From Chloroflexi bacterium HGW-Chloroflexi-2 (GTDB lineage Bacteria; Chloroflexota; Anaerolineae; Anaerolineales; Anaerolineaceae): a DNA stretch of 34,850 bases. The DNA lies in NCBI GenBank assembly GCA_002840735.1, contig PHBY01000003.1, forward strand, positions 250,734 through 285,583, written 5' to 3'. Of the stretch, positions 23,855 through 32,053 are shown piece by piece. The first letter of the stretch is position 1; every line of letters starts with the position of its first letter. The translations under genes and the position numbers were made by a program. The notes below the pieces were generated by a model. It was not told the origin of the DNA. It did not search any database and was given only the letters and a program-made list of their open reading frames with translations.

Positions 23855-25242
23855 AAAAGCACGTGTTCTTTATTGGGATTGGTGGAACCGGTCTTTCAGC
23901 CATCGCTCGATTATTGCAGGAAAAAGGGTATATTGTGAGTGGTTCTGACCAGCAAATCTCCGATCTAGCCAGAGAACTGATTAATGATGGAATTCCTGTT
24001 TATCAGGGACATTCTGCGGATCATCTGGTAGGTGTCAATCTGGTTATACGCTCATCAGCGATTCCGGATAGCAACCCCGAAGTGCAGGCTGCGCAGGCTG
24101 CCCATATCCCGGTATATAAACGTTCCGATATCCTGGGTGAATTGATGAAAGATCAAATCGGAATTGCCGTTGCTGGTACACACGGCAAAACAACCACCAC
24201 TGCCATGATTGCGACCATGTTTTATAAACTAGGGCTTGATCCCAGCTATATCATTGGAAGTGTGGCGAAAGACCTTGGCAACAATGCTCATTATGGATCA
24301 GGAAATTATTTTGTGATCGAAGCCGATGAGTACGACCGTATGTTCCTTGGGTTATCCCCCACCATCGCCATCATCACGAACCTAGAACATGACCACCCGG
24401 ATTGTTACCCGACTTTTTCGGATTATCTGCAGGCCTTCAAAGCTTTCACAGAAAAAGTTACTCCCGATGGTAAGTTATTTGTTTATCGAGATGATACCGG
24501 AATTCAAAAACTAATCCCATTAATCACCCACCCAGCTGTACTGACCTATGGCATATCCTCGGATTGTGATTACCAGGCGAGGGAAATCGCACCAAACCAG
24601 ATGGGTGGATATCACTTTTCCGTTTATCAGAATACCGCGCAATCTTCTACCAGATTGATCACAGTGGATTTGAGTGTTCCTGGCATGCATAATGTTATGA
24701 ATGCTCTGGTCACTTTAGGAATATCACACAGCCTGGGATTTGATCTTCAGTCCGCTGCCAACTCTCTAACCGAATTTTCCGGCACCTCCCGTCGCTTCGA
24801 TATTCTTGGAGAAGTCAATCAGATCACCATCATCGATGATTATGCGCACCACCCTACCGAAATTCAGGCAACTCTTCAGGCAGCCAGGAGTCGCTACCCG
24901 GGTAGAAAAATCTGGGCAATCTGGCAACCACATACTTTCTCGCGCACAAAGATATTATTTGATGAATTCAAGAATTCTTTCACCCAGGCTGACCACGTCA
25001 TCGTCAGTCAAATCTATGCTTCACGCGAAAAGGATGATGTCTTCACTTCATCACAGGTTGTGGATGCCATGCTACATCCAGATGCCCGCTACATCGCATC
25101 TCTGAAAGCTATCACCGATTACCTGGTTGAAAATCTTTCATCCGGGGATGTCATGCTGGTATTTTCTGCCGGTGATGCAACACAGGTCAGTAAAGATGTT
25201 TTATCCAGGCTTACCCAAAAGGAGGAACACCATGAAATATGA
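23851..25242 (+). CDS. murC: UDP-MurNAc:L-alanine ligase
   Basis: Adds L-alanine to UDP-MurNAc, the first peptide step. 463 residues: N-terminal UDP-binding domain with FIGIGGTGLSAIARLL, ATPase domain with P-loop AGTHGKTTTT (K113) and EADEYDRMFL, then DYAHHPTEIQATL and WQPHTFSRT, which are MurC-specific. The start is in an ATGA overlap. The end overlaps the start of the 63-residue orphan by 11 bases, and its last codons carry the orphan's ribosome site. Confidence 0.97.
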   Translation: MKKHVFFIGIGGTGLSAIARLLQEKGYIVSGSDQQISDLARELINDGIPVYQGHSADHLVGVNLVIRSSAIPDSNPEVQAAQAAHIPVYKRSDILGELMKDQIGIAVAGTHGKTTTTAMIATMFYKLGLDPSYIIGSVAKDLGNNAHYGSGNYFVIEADEYDRMFLGLSPTIAIITNLEHDHPDCYPTFSDYLQAFKAFTEKVTPDGKLFVYRDDTGIQKLIPLITHPAVLTYGISSDCDYQAREIAPNQMGGYHFSVYQNTAQSSTRLITVDLSVPGMHNVMNALVTLGISHSLGFDLQSAANSLTEFSGTSRRFDILGEVNQITIIDDYAHHPTEIQATLQAARSRYPGRKIWAIWQPHTFSRTKILFDEFKNSFTQADHVIVSQIYASREKDDVFTSSQVVDAMLHPDARYIASLKAITDYLVENLSSGDVMLVFSAGDATQVSKDVLSRLTQKEEHHEI

Positions 25243-25423
25243 GAATGATTTTGACACAGAGGTGCAGAAAGTTGAATTATTCACCTTTCTACCCACCATC
25301 ATCCTTCCGGCTGAGAAAGGTTGCGTTGATCATAATCCCAGGTTGAATGAAAAAAACCGATCAACCATCCAGAATAAAAAAGAAGTTATTCACAAATTAA
25401 TTAAGTATTTCAAAAACGCATAA
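25232..25423 (+). CDS. 63-residue orphan protein between murC and murB
   Basis: I do not recognise this protein. It starts MKYENDFDTEVQKVELFTF, is soluble by sequence, and ends in a basic helix-like tail (KKEVIHKLIKYFKNA); there is one Cys. Reality is supported by a near-perfect ribosome site (AAAAGGAGG, 6 bases before the ATG) set within the end of murC, by an 11-base overlap with murC, and by an 11-base gap to murB. It is too short for a domain call. It could be a small division or wall-synthesis cofactor, or a decayed remnant. The ATG at 25232 is used, although the frame is open earlier within murC. Confidence 0.6.
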   Translation: MKYENDFDTEVQKVELFTFLPTIILPAEKGCVDHNPRLNEKNRSTIQNKKEVIHKLIKYFKNA

Positions 25424-25434
25424 AGGTTTCATTC

Positions 25435-26400
25435 ATGACACATCCGCAATCAATAGGTATTCTGGAGAAGAAATTCGGTAACAGGCTGCAACAGCAGGTT
25501 GCTTTGCAAAATTATGCTACCGCCAGGGTTGGCGGTGCTGCTGCCTGGTTTGTCACCGTGAGGAATGCCAACGAACTCGCTGATGCTGTTCAAATCTGTT
25601 GGGACCACAACCTTAAATTTTTCCTTTTGGGATCAGGATCGAACGTTTTGTTCAGTGATGATGGTTTCAACGGCCTGGTGATCCTCAATCACGCTAAGAA
25701 AATTGAAATGAAAATCTCAGGTGAGCATCCCACATTGTGGGTTGAATCTGGTGCGAGCCTTGGATTGGTCGCCCGAAAAGCTGCCCTGGCTGGTTTATCC
25801 GGCTTAGAATGGGCTGCCACCGTACCGGGGACTGTTGGTGGGGCTATCTATGGCAATGCTGGCGCGCATGGCAGCGATATGCACAGCAATTTACTTTTGG
25901 CTGAAATCTTGCAACATGAAGGGGGGAAATCTATCTGGAAAAATGAAGATTTCCAGTTTAGCTATCGTAGCAGTATTTTCAAACGCCAGCGTAGAAGTGG
26001 TGTGATCTTATCCGCAACCCTCAATTGCGAGTATGATGACCCGCAAAAGATCAAGGAAAGGATGAATGTTTTTAGTGAATACCGCCGCCGAACACAACCA
26101 CCCGGAGCCAGCATGGGTTCCATGTTTAAGAACCCGCCCGGGGATTACGCCGGCAGGTTGATAGAAGCAGCCGGACTGAAAGGCTACACCATCGCTGGTG
26201 TAAAAGTCAGCGAAGTGCATGCCAATTTTTTCGTCAACTCAGACCAGGCAACAGCCAGCGATATTTATAATCTGGTACAGCATGTACAAAAAACCGTCAA
26301 AAAAGAATTCAACGTAGAACTCGAGTTAGAGGTAGAAATGATTGGGTTCAATCCAACAGCAAACAACGATAAAGCAAATCATGGGAAGGCTTCGATATGA
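25435..26400 (+). CDS. murB: UDP-N-acetylenolpyruvoylglucosamine reductase
   Basis: Reduces UDP-GlcNAc-enolpyruvate to UDP-MurNAc with NADPH and FAD. 321 residues: FAD-binding region with YATARVGG, LLGSGSNVLFSD and PGTVGGAIYGNAGAHG. The proton-donor Ser (S229) lies in GASMGSMFKNP and the conserved Glu (E301) in the C-terminal ELEVEMIG. Lack of the extra E. coli loop places it in the type II group. AAAGG precedes the ATG. The stop forms ATGA with ddl. Confidence 0.95.
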   Translation: MTHPQSIGILEKKFGNRLQQQVALQNYATARVGGAAAWFVTVRNANELADAVQICWDHNLKFFLLGSGSNVLFSDDGFNGLVILNHAKKIEMKISGEHPTLWVESGASLGLVARKAALAGLSGLEWAATVPGTVGGAIYGNAGAHGSDMHSNLLLAEILQHEGGKSIWKNEDFQFSYRSSIFKRQRRSGVILSATLNCEYDDPQKIKERMNVFSEYRRRTQPPGASMGSMFKNPPGDYAGRLIEAAGLKGYTIAGVKVSEVHANFFVNSDQATASDIYNLVQHVQKTVKKEFNVELELEVEMIGFNPTANNDKANHGKASI

Positions 26401-27518
26401 ACCAATTAACCGTAGGCATATTATTTGGAGGTCGATCAGGAGAGCATGAAATATCACTCCTCTCTGCCCGATCCATTCTGGAAAAAATTAATCGTAAAAA
26501 GTACAAGGTTGTCGAAATTGGCATCACCCACGATGGCGTTTGGTTGGTCGGTTTGGATGTCTTGACGGCTTTTGAAAACAAAGATTTAGATGGCTTAAAA
26601 CCAGCAACACTCATTGCTGAACCTGGTGGAAATATCCTTTATGCCCGTGAACAGACTGCGGCAGGCATCCTCCTGTCACCATTTGCAAAGTTGGATGTGA
26701 TTTTCCCGGTCACCCACGGTCCCTTCGGTGAAGATGGCACCATTCAGGGATTGTTAGAGATCACCGAAATCGCTTTTGTGGGTGCTGGTGTGTTGGGGTC
26801 TTCGGTAGGCATGGATAAAGCAGTCTTCAAGCAGGTGATGCGCGCCCATCAGATTCCTGTGGTGGATGATATGATTTTCTCCCGCAAGGAAATTGAAGCA
26901 GATATTGACCAGGTCGTTGAAAAAATCGAAGCAATGAAACACTACCCATACTTCACCAAACCAGTGAACATGGGTTCTTCTGTTGGCATTAACAAATGTA
27001 AAAATCGACAACAGCTCATCGCAGGCTTATTGGATGCCGCCCAATATGACCGCAGAATTCTGGTGGAAGTCGGACTTGAAAAACCTCTTGAAATCGAAAT
27101 CTCGGTTCTCGGGAATGAATTCCCACAGGTATCGGTACCTGGCGAGATCGTCCCGGGTGATGAATTCTATAGTTATGATGACAAGTACATCAACGGAATC
27201 TCCAAATTAATCATCCCAGCAGAAATCCCAGCAGAGATGACGAAACAAATTCAGGAAACAGCCATTAAAGCCTATCAATTAATTGATTGCGCTGGCATGG
27301 CACGCGTCGACTTTATGGTGGATGAGAAAGATAATCGCATCTACCTGAATGAACTCAATTCCATTCCTGGTTTTACCAAAATCAGCATGTATACCAAATT
27401 ATGGGAAGCATGTGGAATATCATTCACAGAATTAATTGATCGCCTGATTGAATTAGCCATTGATCGCCAAAAAGAAAATTCCCGGTCCATACACCAATAC
27501 CGGAGGAGAGCCTTATGA
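26397..27518 (+). CDS. ddl: D-alanine-D-alanine ligase
   Basis: Joins two D-alanines for use by MurF. 373 residues, the longer DdlA/VanA-like form: LFGGRSGEHEISL at the N-terminus, then the ATP-grasp domain with KPVNMGSSVGI and NELNSIPGFT. The omega-loop reads EFYSYDDKY (E256-Y264); the Tyr there is typical of D-Ala-D-Ala ligases rather than D-lactate ligases of vancomycin resistance. It is held between murB and ftsQ by ATGA overlaps. Confidence 0.95.
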   Translation: MNQLTVGILFGGRSGEHEISLLSARSILEKINRKKYKVVEIGITHDGVWLVGLDVLTAFENKDLDGLKPATLIAEPGGNILYAREQTAAGILLSPFAKLDVIFPVTHGPFGEDGTIQGLLEITEIAFVGAGVLGSSVGMDKAVFKQVMRAHQIPVVDDMIFSRKEIEADIDQVVEKIEAMKHYPYFTKPVNMGSSVGINKCKNRQQLIAGLLDAAQYDRRILVEVGLEKPLEIEISVLGNEFPQVSVPGEIVPGDEFYSYDDKYINGISKLIIPAEIPAEMTKQIQETAIKAYQLIDCAGMARVDFMVDEKDNRIYLNELNSIPGFTKISMYTKLWEACGISFTELIDRLIELAIDRQKENSRSIHQYRRRAL

Positions 27519-28546
27519 GAAATGCAACCAGTATCCCAAGAGCCACCCTGGTGCGTGAGAGACAAAAACAACAGACTGAAGAAAAAATCAAACGCACGAC
27601 CAGGACGATTCAACAACCGCTCCAAAAAGTGTCCACACCCATGGTCAGCCGTCGTGGAATGTATGCAGCTGCTTATCCTGCGATGCCAAAACAAACCAAA
27701 GGCCGCCAATACAATTACGCCATTGGCGCAACCGGGGCTGAAGTTCGTTTACCGGCTATTTCGTCCATCCATATCGGCTGGCGTTTTCTCTCCTTCTTCC
27801 TGGGTATTTTTTGTTTAGCAGGCATTTATTTATTATTTAATTCTGCGGAATTTCGTGTCAACCAAATCCAGACCAGTGGATTGCTGCGTCTGACTGCTGC
27901 TGACCTGGATGCTGTCATGAAAATTCAGGGTGAATCGATCATCTGGATGGATGCCAACCAGGTAAAACAGGATTTGTCGATTGCCTTCCCTGAGTTAAAG
28001 GATATCCAGATTTCTGTTGAGTTTCCTAATCAGGTAAAAATTTCCGCCTTTGAGCGCCAACCTGTGCTCTTATGGCAGACTGAAAAACAGGCTTACTGGA
28101 TAGATCAGGAAGGTGTTCTAATCCCACCACGTGGCGAAGCCGGTGATCTGCTCACCATTCAAGCATCTGCCGCTCCCCCGCTGGTAGCAGCTCCACAGGT
28201 TCTGAACGCCTTATCCCCACTCGTAACTCCGGAAGATGGCAAAAGCGCACAGTTATCCGTTGCTCAATTGCAGGGTTGGGGAGAATCCGTCGACCCGGTC
28301 ATGATTGATGCAGCCTATCAGTTGATGGCTTTTCTCCCACCAAGTTCACAAATCCTCTATAATCAAACTCATGGGTTAGGATGGAAAGCAGAACAGGGAT
28401 GGGATGTGTTTGTCGGATTGACTTTAAATGATATTAATTATAAATTAAATGCTTATCAAGCACTCGTTGAGAAATTTACCAGAGAAGGAAAAAATCCCAG
28501 CATGGTTAGCATAGAATTTGCAACCAGACCTTATTACCGGGAGTAA
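27515..28546 (+). CDS. ftsQ: Cell division protein FtsQ/DivIB-type
   Basis: 343 residues. A long basic cytoplasmic part (about 85 residues, with RERQKQQTEEKIKRTTR) precedes one membrane helix at roughly 88-110 (FLSFFLGIFCLAGIYLLF). A POTRA domain follows (FRVNQIQTSGLLRLTAADL, then FPNQVKISAFERQPV). A C-terminal beta domain holds YWIDQEGVLIPPR. It links FtsL and FtsB to the divisome. The order before ftsA-ftsZ is standard. The start is in ATGA with ddl. Confidence 0.88.
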   Translation: MRNATSIPRATLVRERQKQQTEEKIKRTTRTIQQPLQKVSTPMVSRRGMYAAAYPAMPKQTKGRQYNYAIGATGAEVRLPAISSIHIGWRFLSFFLGIFCLAGIYLLFNSAEFRVNQIQTSGLLRLTAADLDAVMKIQGESIIWMDANQVKQDLSIAFPELKDIQISVEFPNQVKISAFERQPVLLWQTEKQAYWIDQEGVLIPPRGEAGDLLTIQASAAPPLVAAPQVLNALSPLVTPEDGKSAQLSVAQLQGWGESVDPVMIDAAYQLMAFLPPSSQILYNQTHGLGWKAEQGWDVFVGLTLNDINYKLNAYQALVEKFTREGKNPSMVSIEFATRPYYRE

Positions 28547-28553
28547 ATCGTAT

Positions 28554-29795
28554 ATGGAAGAACCAATTGTTGTCGGAATTGATATAGGTACCACCAAAGT
28601 TTGTACGTTGATCGGCCGTATTGAAGGCGATCACGGCATACGCATCCTTGGTGTAGGGATTGAACCCTCTGCAGGAATCAAGAAAGGCACCATTATAGAT
28701 CTGGCGGCAGCTTCGCAATCGGTTGCACGGTCGGTGGAAAAAGCACAACGCTCCTGTGGTCTGGAAGTCTCCGAAGCCTTTGTCAGTCTGGCTGGTTCAC
28801 AAGTCGCTTCTGTCAATAATCGCGGCGTTGCTGCCGTTACTGGCGGTGTAATTGATATCAATGACATGCACCGGGCATTGGAAGCCGCACAGGCTGTGAA
28901 TATCCCTCATAATCGCGAAATTTTGCATGTTATCCAACGCGGCTTCATTGTCGATGGGCAGGATGGTATCCGCTCCCCGATTGGCATGCATGGCTATCGC
29001 CTGGAAGTGGAAGCCCACATCATCACCGCTGCAGAATCCGCCGTGGAAAATATTCGCCAGGCAGTCGAAGGCGCTGGGATCCAGGTGAGCCAATTCATCC
29101 TCAATCCACTAGCATCAGCCGAGGTAGTGCTTTCTGAAACCGAGCGCAACATGGGTGTCATCGTCTGCGATATTGGCGGTGGTACCACCGATTTAGCCAT
29201 TTACATCGACGGTGATGTCTGGCATACCATGGTGCTGGCGGTAGGTGGCAATCATATCACCTCAGATATTGCCCATGGACTGCGCTTACCCATAGATGAA
29301 GCTGAGAAAGTCAAAAAACAATATGGTCACGCCATTAAAGCCGAAGTTGGGGAAGATGAATCATTCCGCGTGCGCAGCTTTGGCGATGACCAGGCAACAC
29401 AAATTCCCAGGCGCGATCTATCGCATGTCATCGAAGCCCGTACAGAAGAGATATTTGAACTGATCTTAGATGAGATCAAGCGCTCTGGATATGATGGTTT
29501 ATTACCAGCTGGCATGGTATTGACTGGCGGAAGTAGTCTCTTACCGGGTATCCGTCCGCTGGCAAGTAAGGTGTTAGGTTTGCCAGTTCGTCTGGCCAGA
29601 CCTGAAAACCTGGTGGGGTTGGTGGATCAATTGAATTCACCGGCATATGCCACCAGTGTCGGGTTACTCTATTTTGCTTTAGCGATGAACGAATCGGCAA
29701 TGCCTGCGCGTGGTGGTGGTCGATTTGTATCGAAAGGAAGTGGTCCGGATTGGTTAGGGAAGATTGTGGAATTCCTTAAAAAGATTTCCCCATAA
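28554..29795 (+). CDS. ftsA: Cell division protein FtsA
   Basis: Actin-like ATPase that tethers FtsZ to the membrane and recruits later division proteins. 413 residues: VGIDIGTTKVCTLIG (phosphate 1), the 1C/SHS2 domain with KKGTIIDL, CDIGGGTTDLA (phosphate 2) and MVLTGGSSLLPG (adenosine motif). A C-terminal amphipathic helix WLGKIVEFLKKI is the expected membrane anchor. The ATG at 28554 is chosen with GGGAG 10 bases upstream; a TTG at 28518 in frame overlaps ftsQ and adds 12 residues of no family match. It precedes ftsZ by 50 bases. Confidence 0.95.
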   Translation: MEEPIVVGIDIGTTKVCTLIGRIEGDHGIRILGVGIEPSAGIKKGTIIDLAAASQSVARSVEKAQRSCGLEVSEAFVSLAGSQVASVNNRGVAAVTGGVIDINDMHRALEAAQAVNIPHNREILHVIQRGFIVDGQDGIRSPIGMHGYRLEVEAHIITAAESAVENIRQAVEGAGIQVSQFILNPLASAEVVLSETERNMGVIVCDIGGGTTDLAIYIDGDVWHTMVLAVGGNHITSDIAHGLRLPIDEAEKVKKQYGHAIKAEVGEDESFRVRSFGDDQATQIPRRDLSHVIEARTEEIFELILDEIKRSGYDGLLPAGMVLTGGSSLLPGIRPLASKVLGLPVRLARPENLVGLVDQLNSPAYATSVGLLYFALAMNESAMPARGGGRFVSKGSGPDWLGKIVEFLKKISP

Positions 29796-29845
29796 TTTCT
29801 TGATCATCTGACCATGACCGCAAACTGTTTTCGGGAGGAAGGATA

Positions 29846-30979
29846 ATGGAATTTCAATCAGAATCATTTGCAAGAATCAAAGTTGTTGGTGTTGGCGGCG
29901 GTGGCTGCAATGCAGTAAACCGCATGATCCTGGAAGGCATGTCAGGAGTTGAGTTTATTGCCGTCAATACCGATGCACAGGCGTTACTGCTTTCCAAAGC
30001 AGAAATAAGGGTGCGCATTGGTGACAAAACTACCCGCGGTTTAGGTTCGGGTGGTAATCCAGAAATTGGTCAGAAAGCTGCTGAAGAATCTGCAGAAGAT
30101 CTGTACGAAGTATTGCGCGGATCAGACATGGTCTTCGTCACCGCCGGTTTAGGTGGTGGTACCGGTACAGGTGCTGCAGCAATTGTAGCTCAAATTGCTA
30201 AGGAAGTTGGCGCATTGACCATTGGCGTTGTTACACGACCATTCACATTTGAAGGTGCTCGCCGAACAAAATCAGCTGAAGGCGGTATTACCCGCTTGAA
30301 AGAGCATGCAGACACCTTGATCGTCATTCCGAATGACCGCTTATTGCAGATCGTTGACAAACGAGCAAGTTTGCAAGATGCTTTTCGTATCGCAGACGAT
30401 GTCTTACATCAAGGCATTCAAGGTATTTCTGAATTAATTACAGTTCCAGGAATGATTAATCTTGATTTTGCTGATGTTCGTGCGATCATGAGTGAGGGTG
30501 GCGCAGCATTGATGGCGGTCGGTCGAGCCTCTGGTGAAGATCGTTCCCGCATTGCTGCAGAAGCAGCCATTTCCAGTCAGCTTCTTGACATCACAATCGA
30601 TGGAGCCCGCGGTATCCTCTTCAATGTTACCGGTGGTCCAGATCTGACTCTCTTTGAGGTCAATCAGGCTGCTGCCATCATTAAAGAAACCGCACATCCG
30701 GATGTTAACCTCATCTTTGGTGCTGTCATCGATGAAAACATGGGCGATGAAGTACGCATTACGGTCATTGCCACAGGTTTTGACCGGGCGGGTGTTCGCC
30801 AGAACTCGGCTTTTGATGCGAAACCGGTGAGCAGGAGTGATGAAGTCAAACCTCATACCTCAAACTCACCTCATCGACAGGAAAGAGTTGCAGCGGCGCC
30901 CACTGAATTCCAATCTAGTATGATCAATACGGACGACCTCGATATTCCCGCTTTCTTACGCAATCGCTCACAACGCTAA
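29846..30979 (+). CDS. ftsZ: Cell division GTPase FtsZ
   Basis: Tubulin homologue that polymerises into the Z ring. 377 residues: [15 protein letters not shown] at the N-terminus, the tubulin signature GGGTGTG (G103-G109), NDRLL and the T7-loop region [12 protein letters not shown] short linker then leads to the conserved tail [12 protein letters not shown], where FtsA binds. A strong ribosome site (GGGAGGAAGG) lies just before the ATG, in keeping with the high level of FtsZ needed. It is the last gene of the cluster. Confidence 0.98.
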   Translation: MEFQSESFARIKVVGVGGGGCNAVNRMILEGMSGVEFIAVNTDAQALLLSKAEIRVRIGDKTTRGLGSGGNPEIGQKAAEESAEDLYEVLRGSDMVFVTAGLGGGTGTGAAAIVAQIAKEVGALTIGVVTRPFTFEGARRTKSAEGGITRLKEHADTLIVIPNDRLLQIVDKRASLQDAFRIADDVLHQGIQGISELITVPGMINLDFADVRAIMSEGGAALMAVGRASGEDRSRIAAEAAISSQLLDITIDGARGILFNVTGGPDLTLFEVNQAAAIIKETAHPDVNLIFGAVIDENMGDEVRITVIATGFDRAGVRQNSAFDAKPVSRSDEVKPHTSNSPHRQERVAAAPTEFQSSMINTDDLDIPAFLRNRSQR

Positions 30980-31000
30980 GCGGAAAAATCCTCCCAGGTT

Positions 31001-31029
31001 CTTACAGCTTTTGCCTTCAAAGCCGTAAG
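31001..31029 (+). other. Hairpin just after ftsZ
   Basis: CTTACAGCTTT (31001-31011) and AAAGCCGTAAG (31019-31029) pair with a single A/C mismatch around a 7-base loop. No U-run follows, so it is more likely an mRNA 3'-end stabiliser or weak terminator than the main one. Confidence 0.5.
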
Positions 31030-31156
31030 GATTTACTTAGGGGGCTGTGTCGCAGGAATTCGCTCCACTCCATCGTTCAAAATTTGATCCATTGGTCCTT
31101 CCACTTACTCCACACAAACCGCGTTACAAAACTCCCCACAATTTTTGAAACGCAAC

Positions 31157-31188
31157 AAAAAACACCGGAACGCGCACGGTGTTTTTTT
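31157..31188 (+). terminator. Intrinsic terminator of the dcw cluster
   Basis: AAAAAACACCG (31157-31167) pairs with CGGTGTTTTTT (31177-31187) around a 9-base loop, and the T run reaches 31188. It lies 178 bases past the ftsZ stop. Confidence 0.85.
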
Positions 31189-31439
31189 ATCTCTAAAAAT
31201 CGGGGCAAGCGGGCTTTTTGAGACCTTTCTTCCAAGATTTTTTAACATTACAAATATTCGTATTAAAAGCATTATGGTCAACGATACCTACTCGTGGGGA
31301 TTAATCCTCTAACTCCGCCTGATACCCCCAAATGCGCACCGCATATATGGGGCAATATTTTGTTTATTCATCCATTTAATATTATAGAATTTTTATTCTA
31401 ATATCATTAAAATTTTAAGTATACCGTTTCTTAATTCGC

Positions 31440-31468
31440 TTGCAGACATGATTCTCTTGTGCTAGAAT
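31440..31468 (+). promoter_or_regulatory. Promoter of nrdR-nrdJ
   Basis: TTGCAG (31440-31445), 17 bases and TAGAAT (31463-31468). The -35 resembles that of mraZ (TTGCAT). Transcription would start near 31475, leaving a leader of about 110 bases. Confidence 0.5.
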
Positions 31469-31472
31469 AAAA

Positions 31473-31519
31473 CCCATAGATATAAGACATTAATTTTTTT
31501 ATACCCCCATATATAGGGG
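31473..31519 (+). promoter_or_regulatory. Candidate tandem NrdR boxes
   Basis: The 16-mer at 31504-31519 reads CCCCCATATATAGGGG, a near-perfect dyad that fits the NrdR-box pattern ACACWATATATWGTGT at its core and at the C and G positions. A weaker 16-mer at 31473-31488 (CCCATAGATATAAGAC) lies exactly 31 bases upstream, centre to centre, which is the three-turn spacing known for paired NrdR boxes. Both cover or follow the predicted transcription start, as expected for repression. Confidence 0.55.
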
Positions 31520-31586
31520 TTTTGTTTATTTGGATTTATTTTTTCATCGTCATACAAGCTGGTAAATCCATCTTGAGGGAGCTTTC

Positions 31587-32036
31587 TTGAACTGTCCGTA
31601 TTGTCATAGTGATAAATCGAGGGTTATTGATACGACTCATGATGCCAGAGGCGGTGTGCGTAGGCGTCGTGAATGTGAAAGCTGTCATCAACGCTTCAGC
31701 ACCTACGAACGCCCCATTCTGGCAACCCCGCTCATCATCAAAAGAGATGGTACCCGTGAGGAATTCGACCGCGAAAAATTGCACCACGGCATTCGCATTG
31801 CCTGTGTCAAACGGCCCGTCACCGCTGCACAAATTGACAATCTGGTATCCGAAATCGAAACCGCTCTTCAAAAATTAGGCCGTGCGGAAGTCTCTTCAAG
31901 AGTGGTTGGTGATATGGCATTCAATGGTTTAAAAGAACTCGATTTAATTGCCTACATCCGCTATGCCATCGTTTACCTGCGCCTGGATGATTTAAATGCC
32001 ATCAGAACAGAAATCGATCGATTGTTAGAATCGTAA
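31587..32036 (+). CDS. nrdR: Transcriptional repressor NrdR
   Basis: Represses ribonucleotide reductase genes when dATP is high. 149 residues: an N-terminal zinc ribbon with C3, C6, C30 and C33, the RVIDT and RRRRECESCHQRFSTYER signature, then an ATP-cone domain (VIKRDGTREEFDREKL and onward) that reads the nucleotide pool. The start codon is TTG, supported by GAGGGAG 5 bases upstream; it is also where the family begins (MxCPYC). It lies 17 bases before nrdJ, so repressor and target are in one operon and candidate boxes precede both. Confidence 0.96.
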   Translation: MNCPYCHSDKSRVIDTTHDARGGVRRRRECESCHQRFSTYERPILATPLIIKRDGTREEFDREKLHHGIRIACVKRPVTAAQIDNLVSEIETALQKLGRAEVSSRVVGDMAFNGLKELDLIAYIRYAIVYLRLDDLNAIRTEIDRLLES

Positions 32037-32053
32037 TTTATTGGAGGTAGATA

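Larger units (their letters stand above)
30980..31586. other. 607-base intergenic region between ftsZ and nrdR
   Basis: No coding region was found. It holds, in order: a 11-bp stem with one mismatch (31001-31029), the ftsZ terminator (31157-31188), a palindrome GGGGATTAATCCTC (31296-31309), a hairpin with ATGCG/CGCAT around a CAC loop flanked by C5 and G4 runs (31325-31352), the nrdR promoter and two candidate NrdR boxes. I looked for a cobalamin riboswitch, which would suit a B12-dependent enzyme, and saw no convincing B12-box-like core. Confidence 0.6.

Noticed and set aside
31338-31353. A third NrdR box around ATATATGGGG
   Set aside because: The left half fails at the conserved C position and it lies 166 bases from the main box, far outside known pair spacing; it is better explained by the local hairpin.
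30980-31586. A cobalamin riboswitch before the B12-dependent reductase genes
   Set aside because: No convincing B12-box core or matching long-range stems were seen; the NrdR-box explanation fits better. A covariance-model search would settle it.
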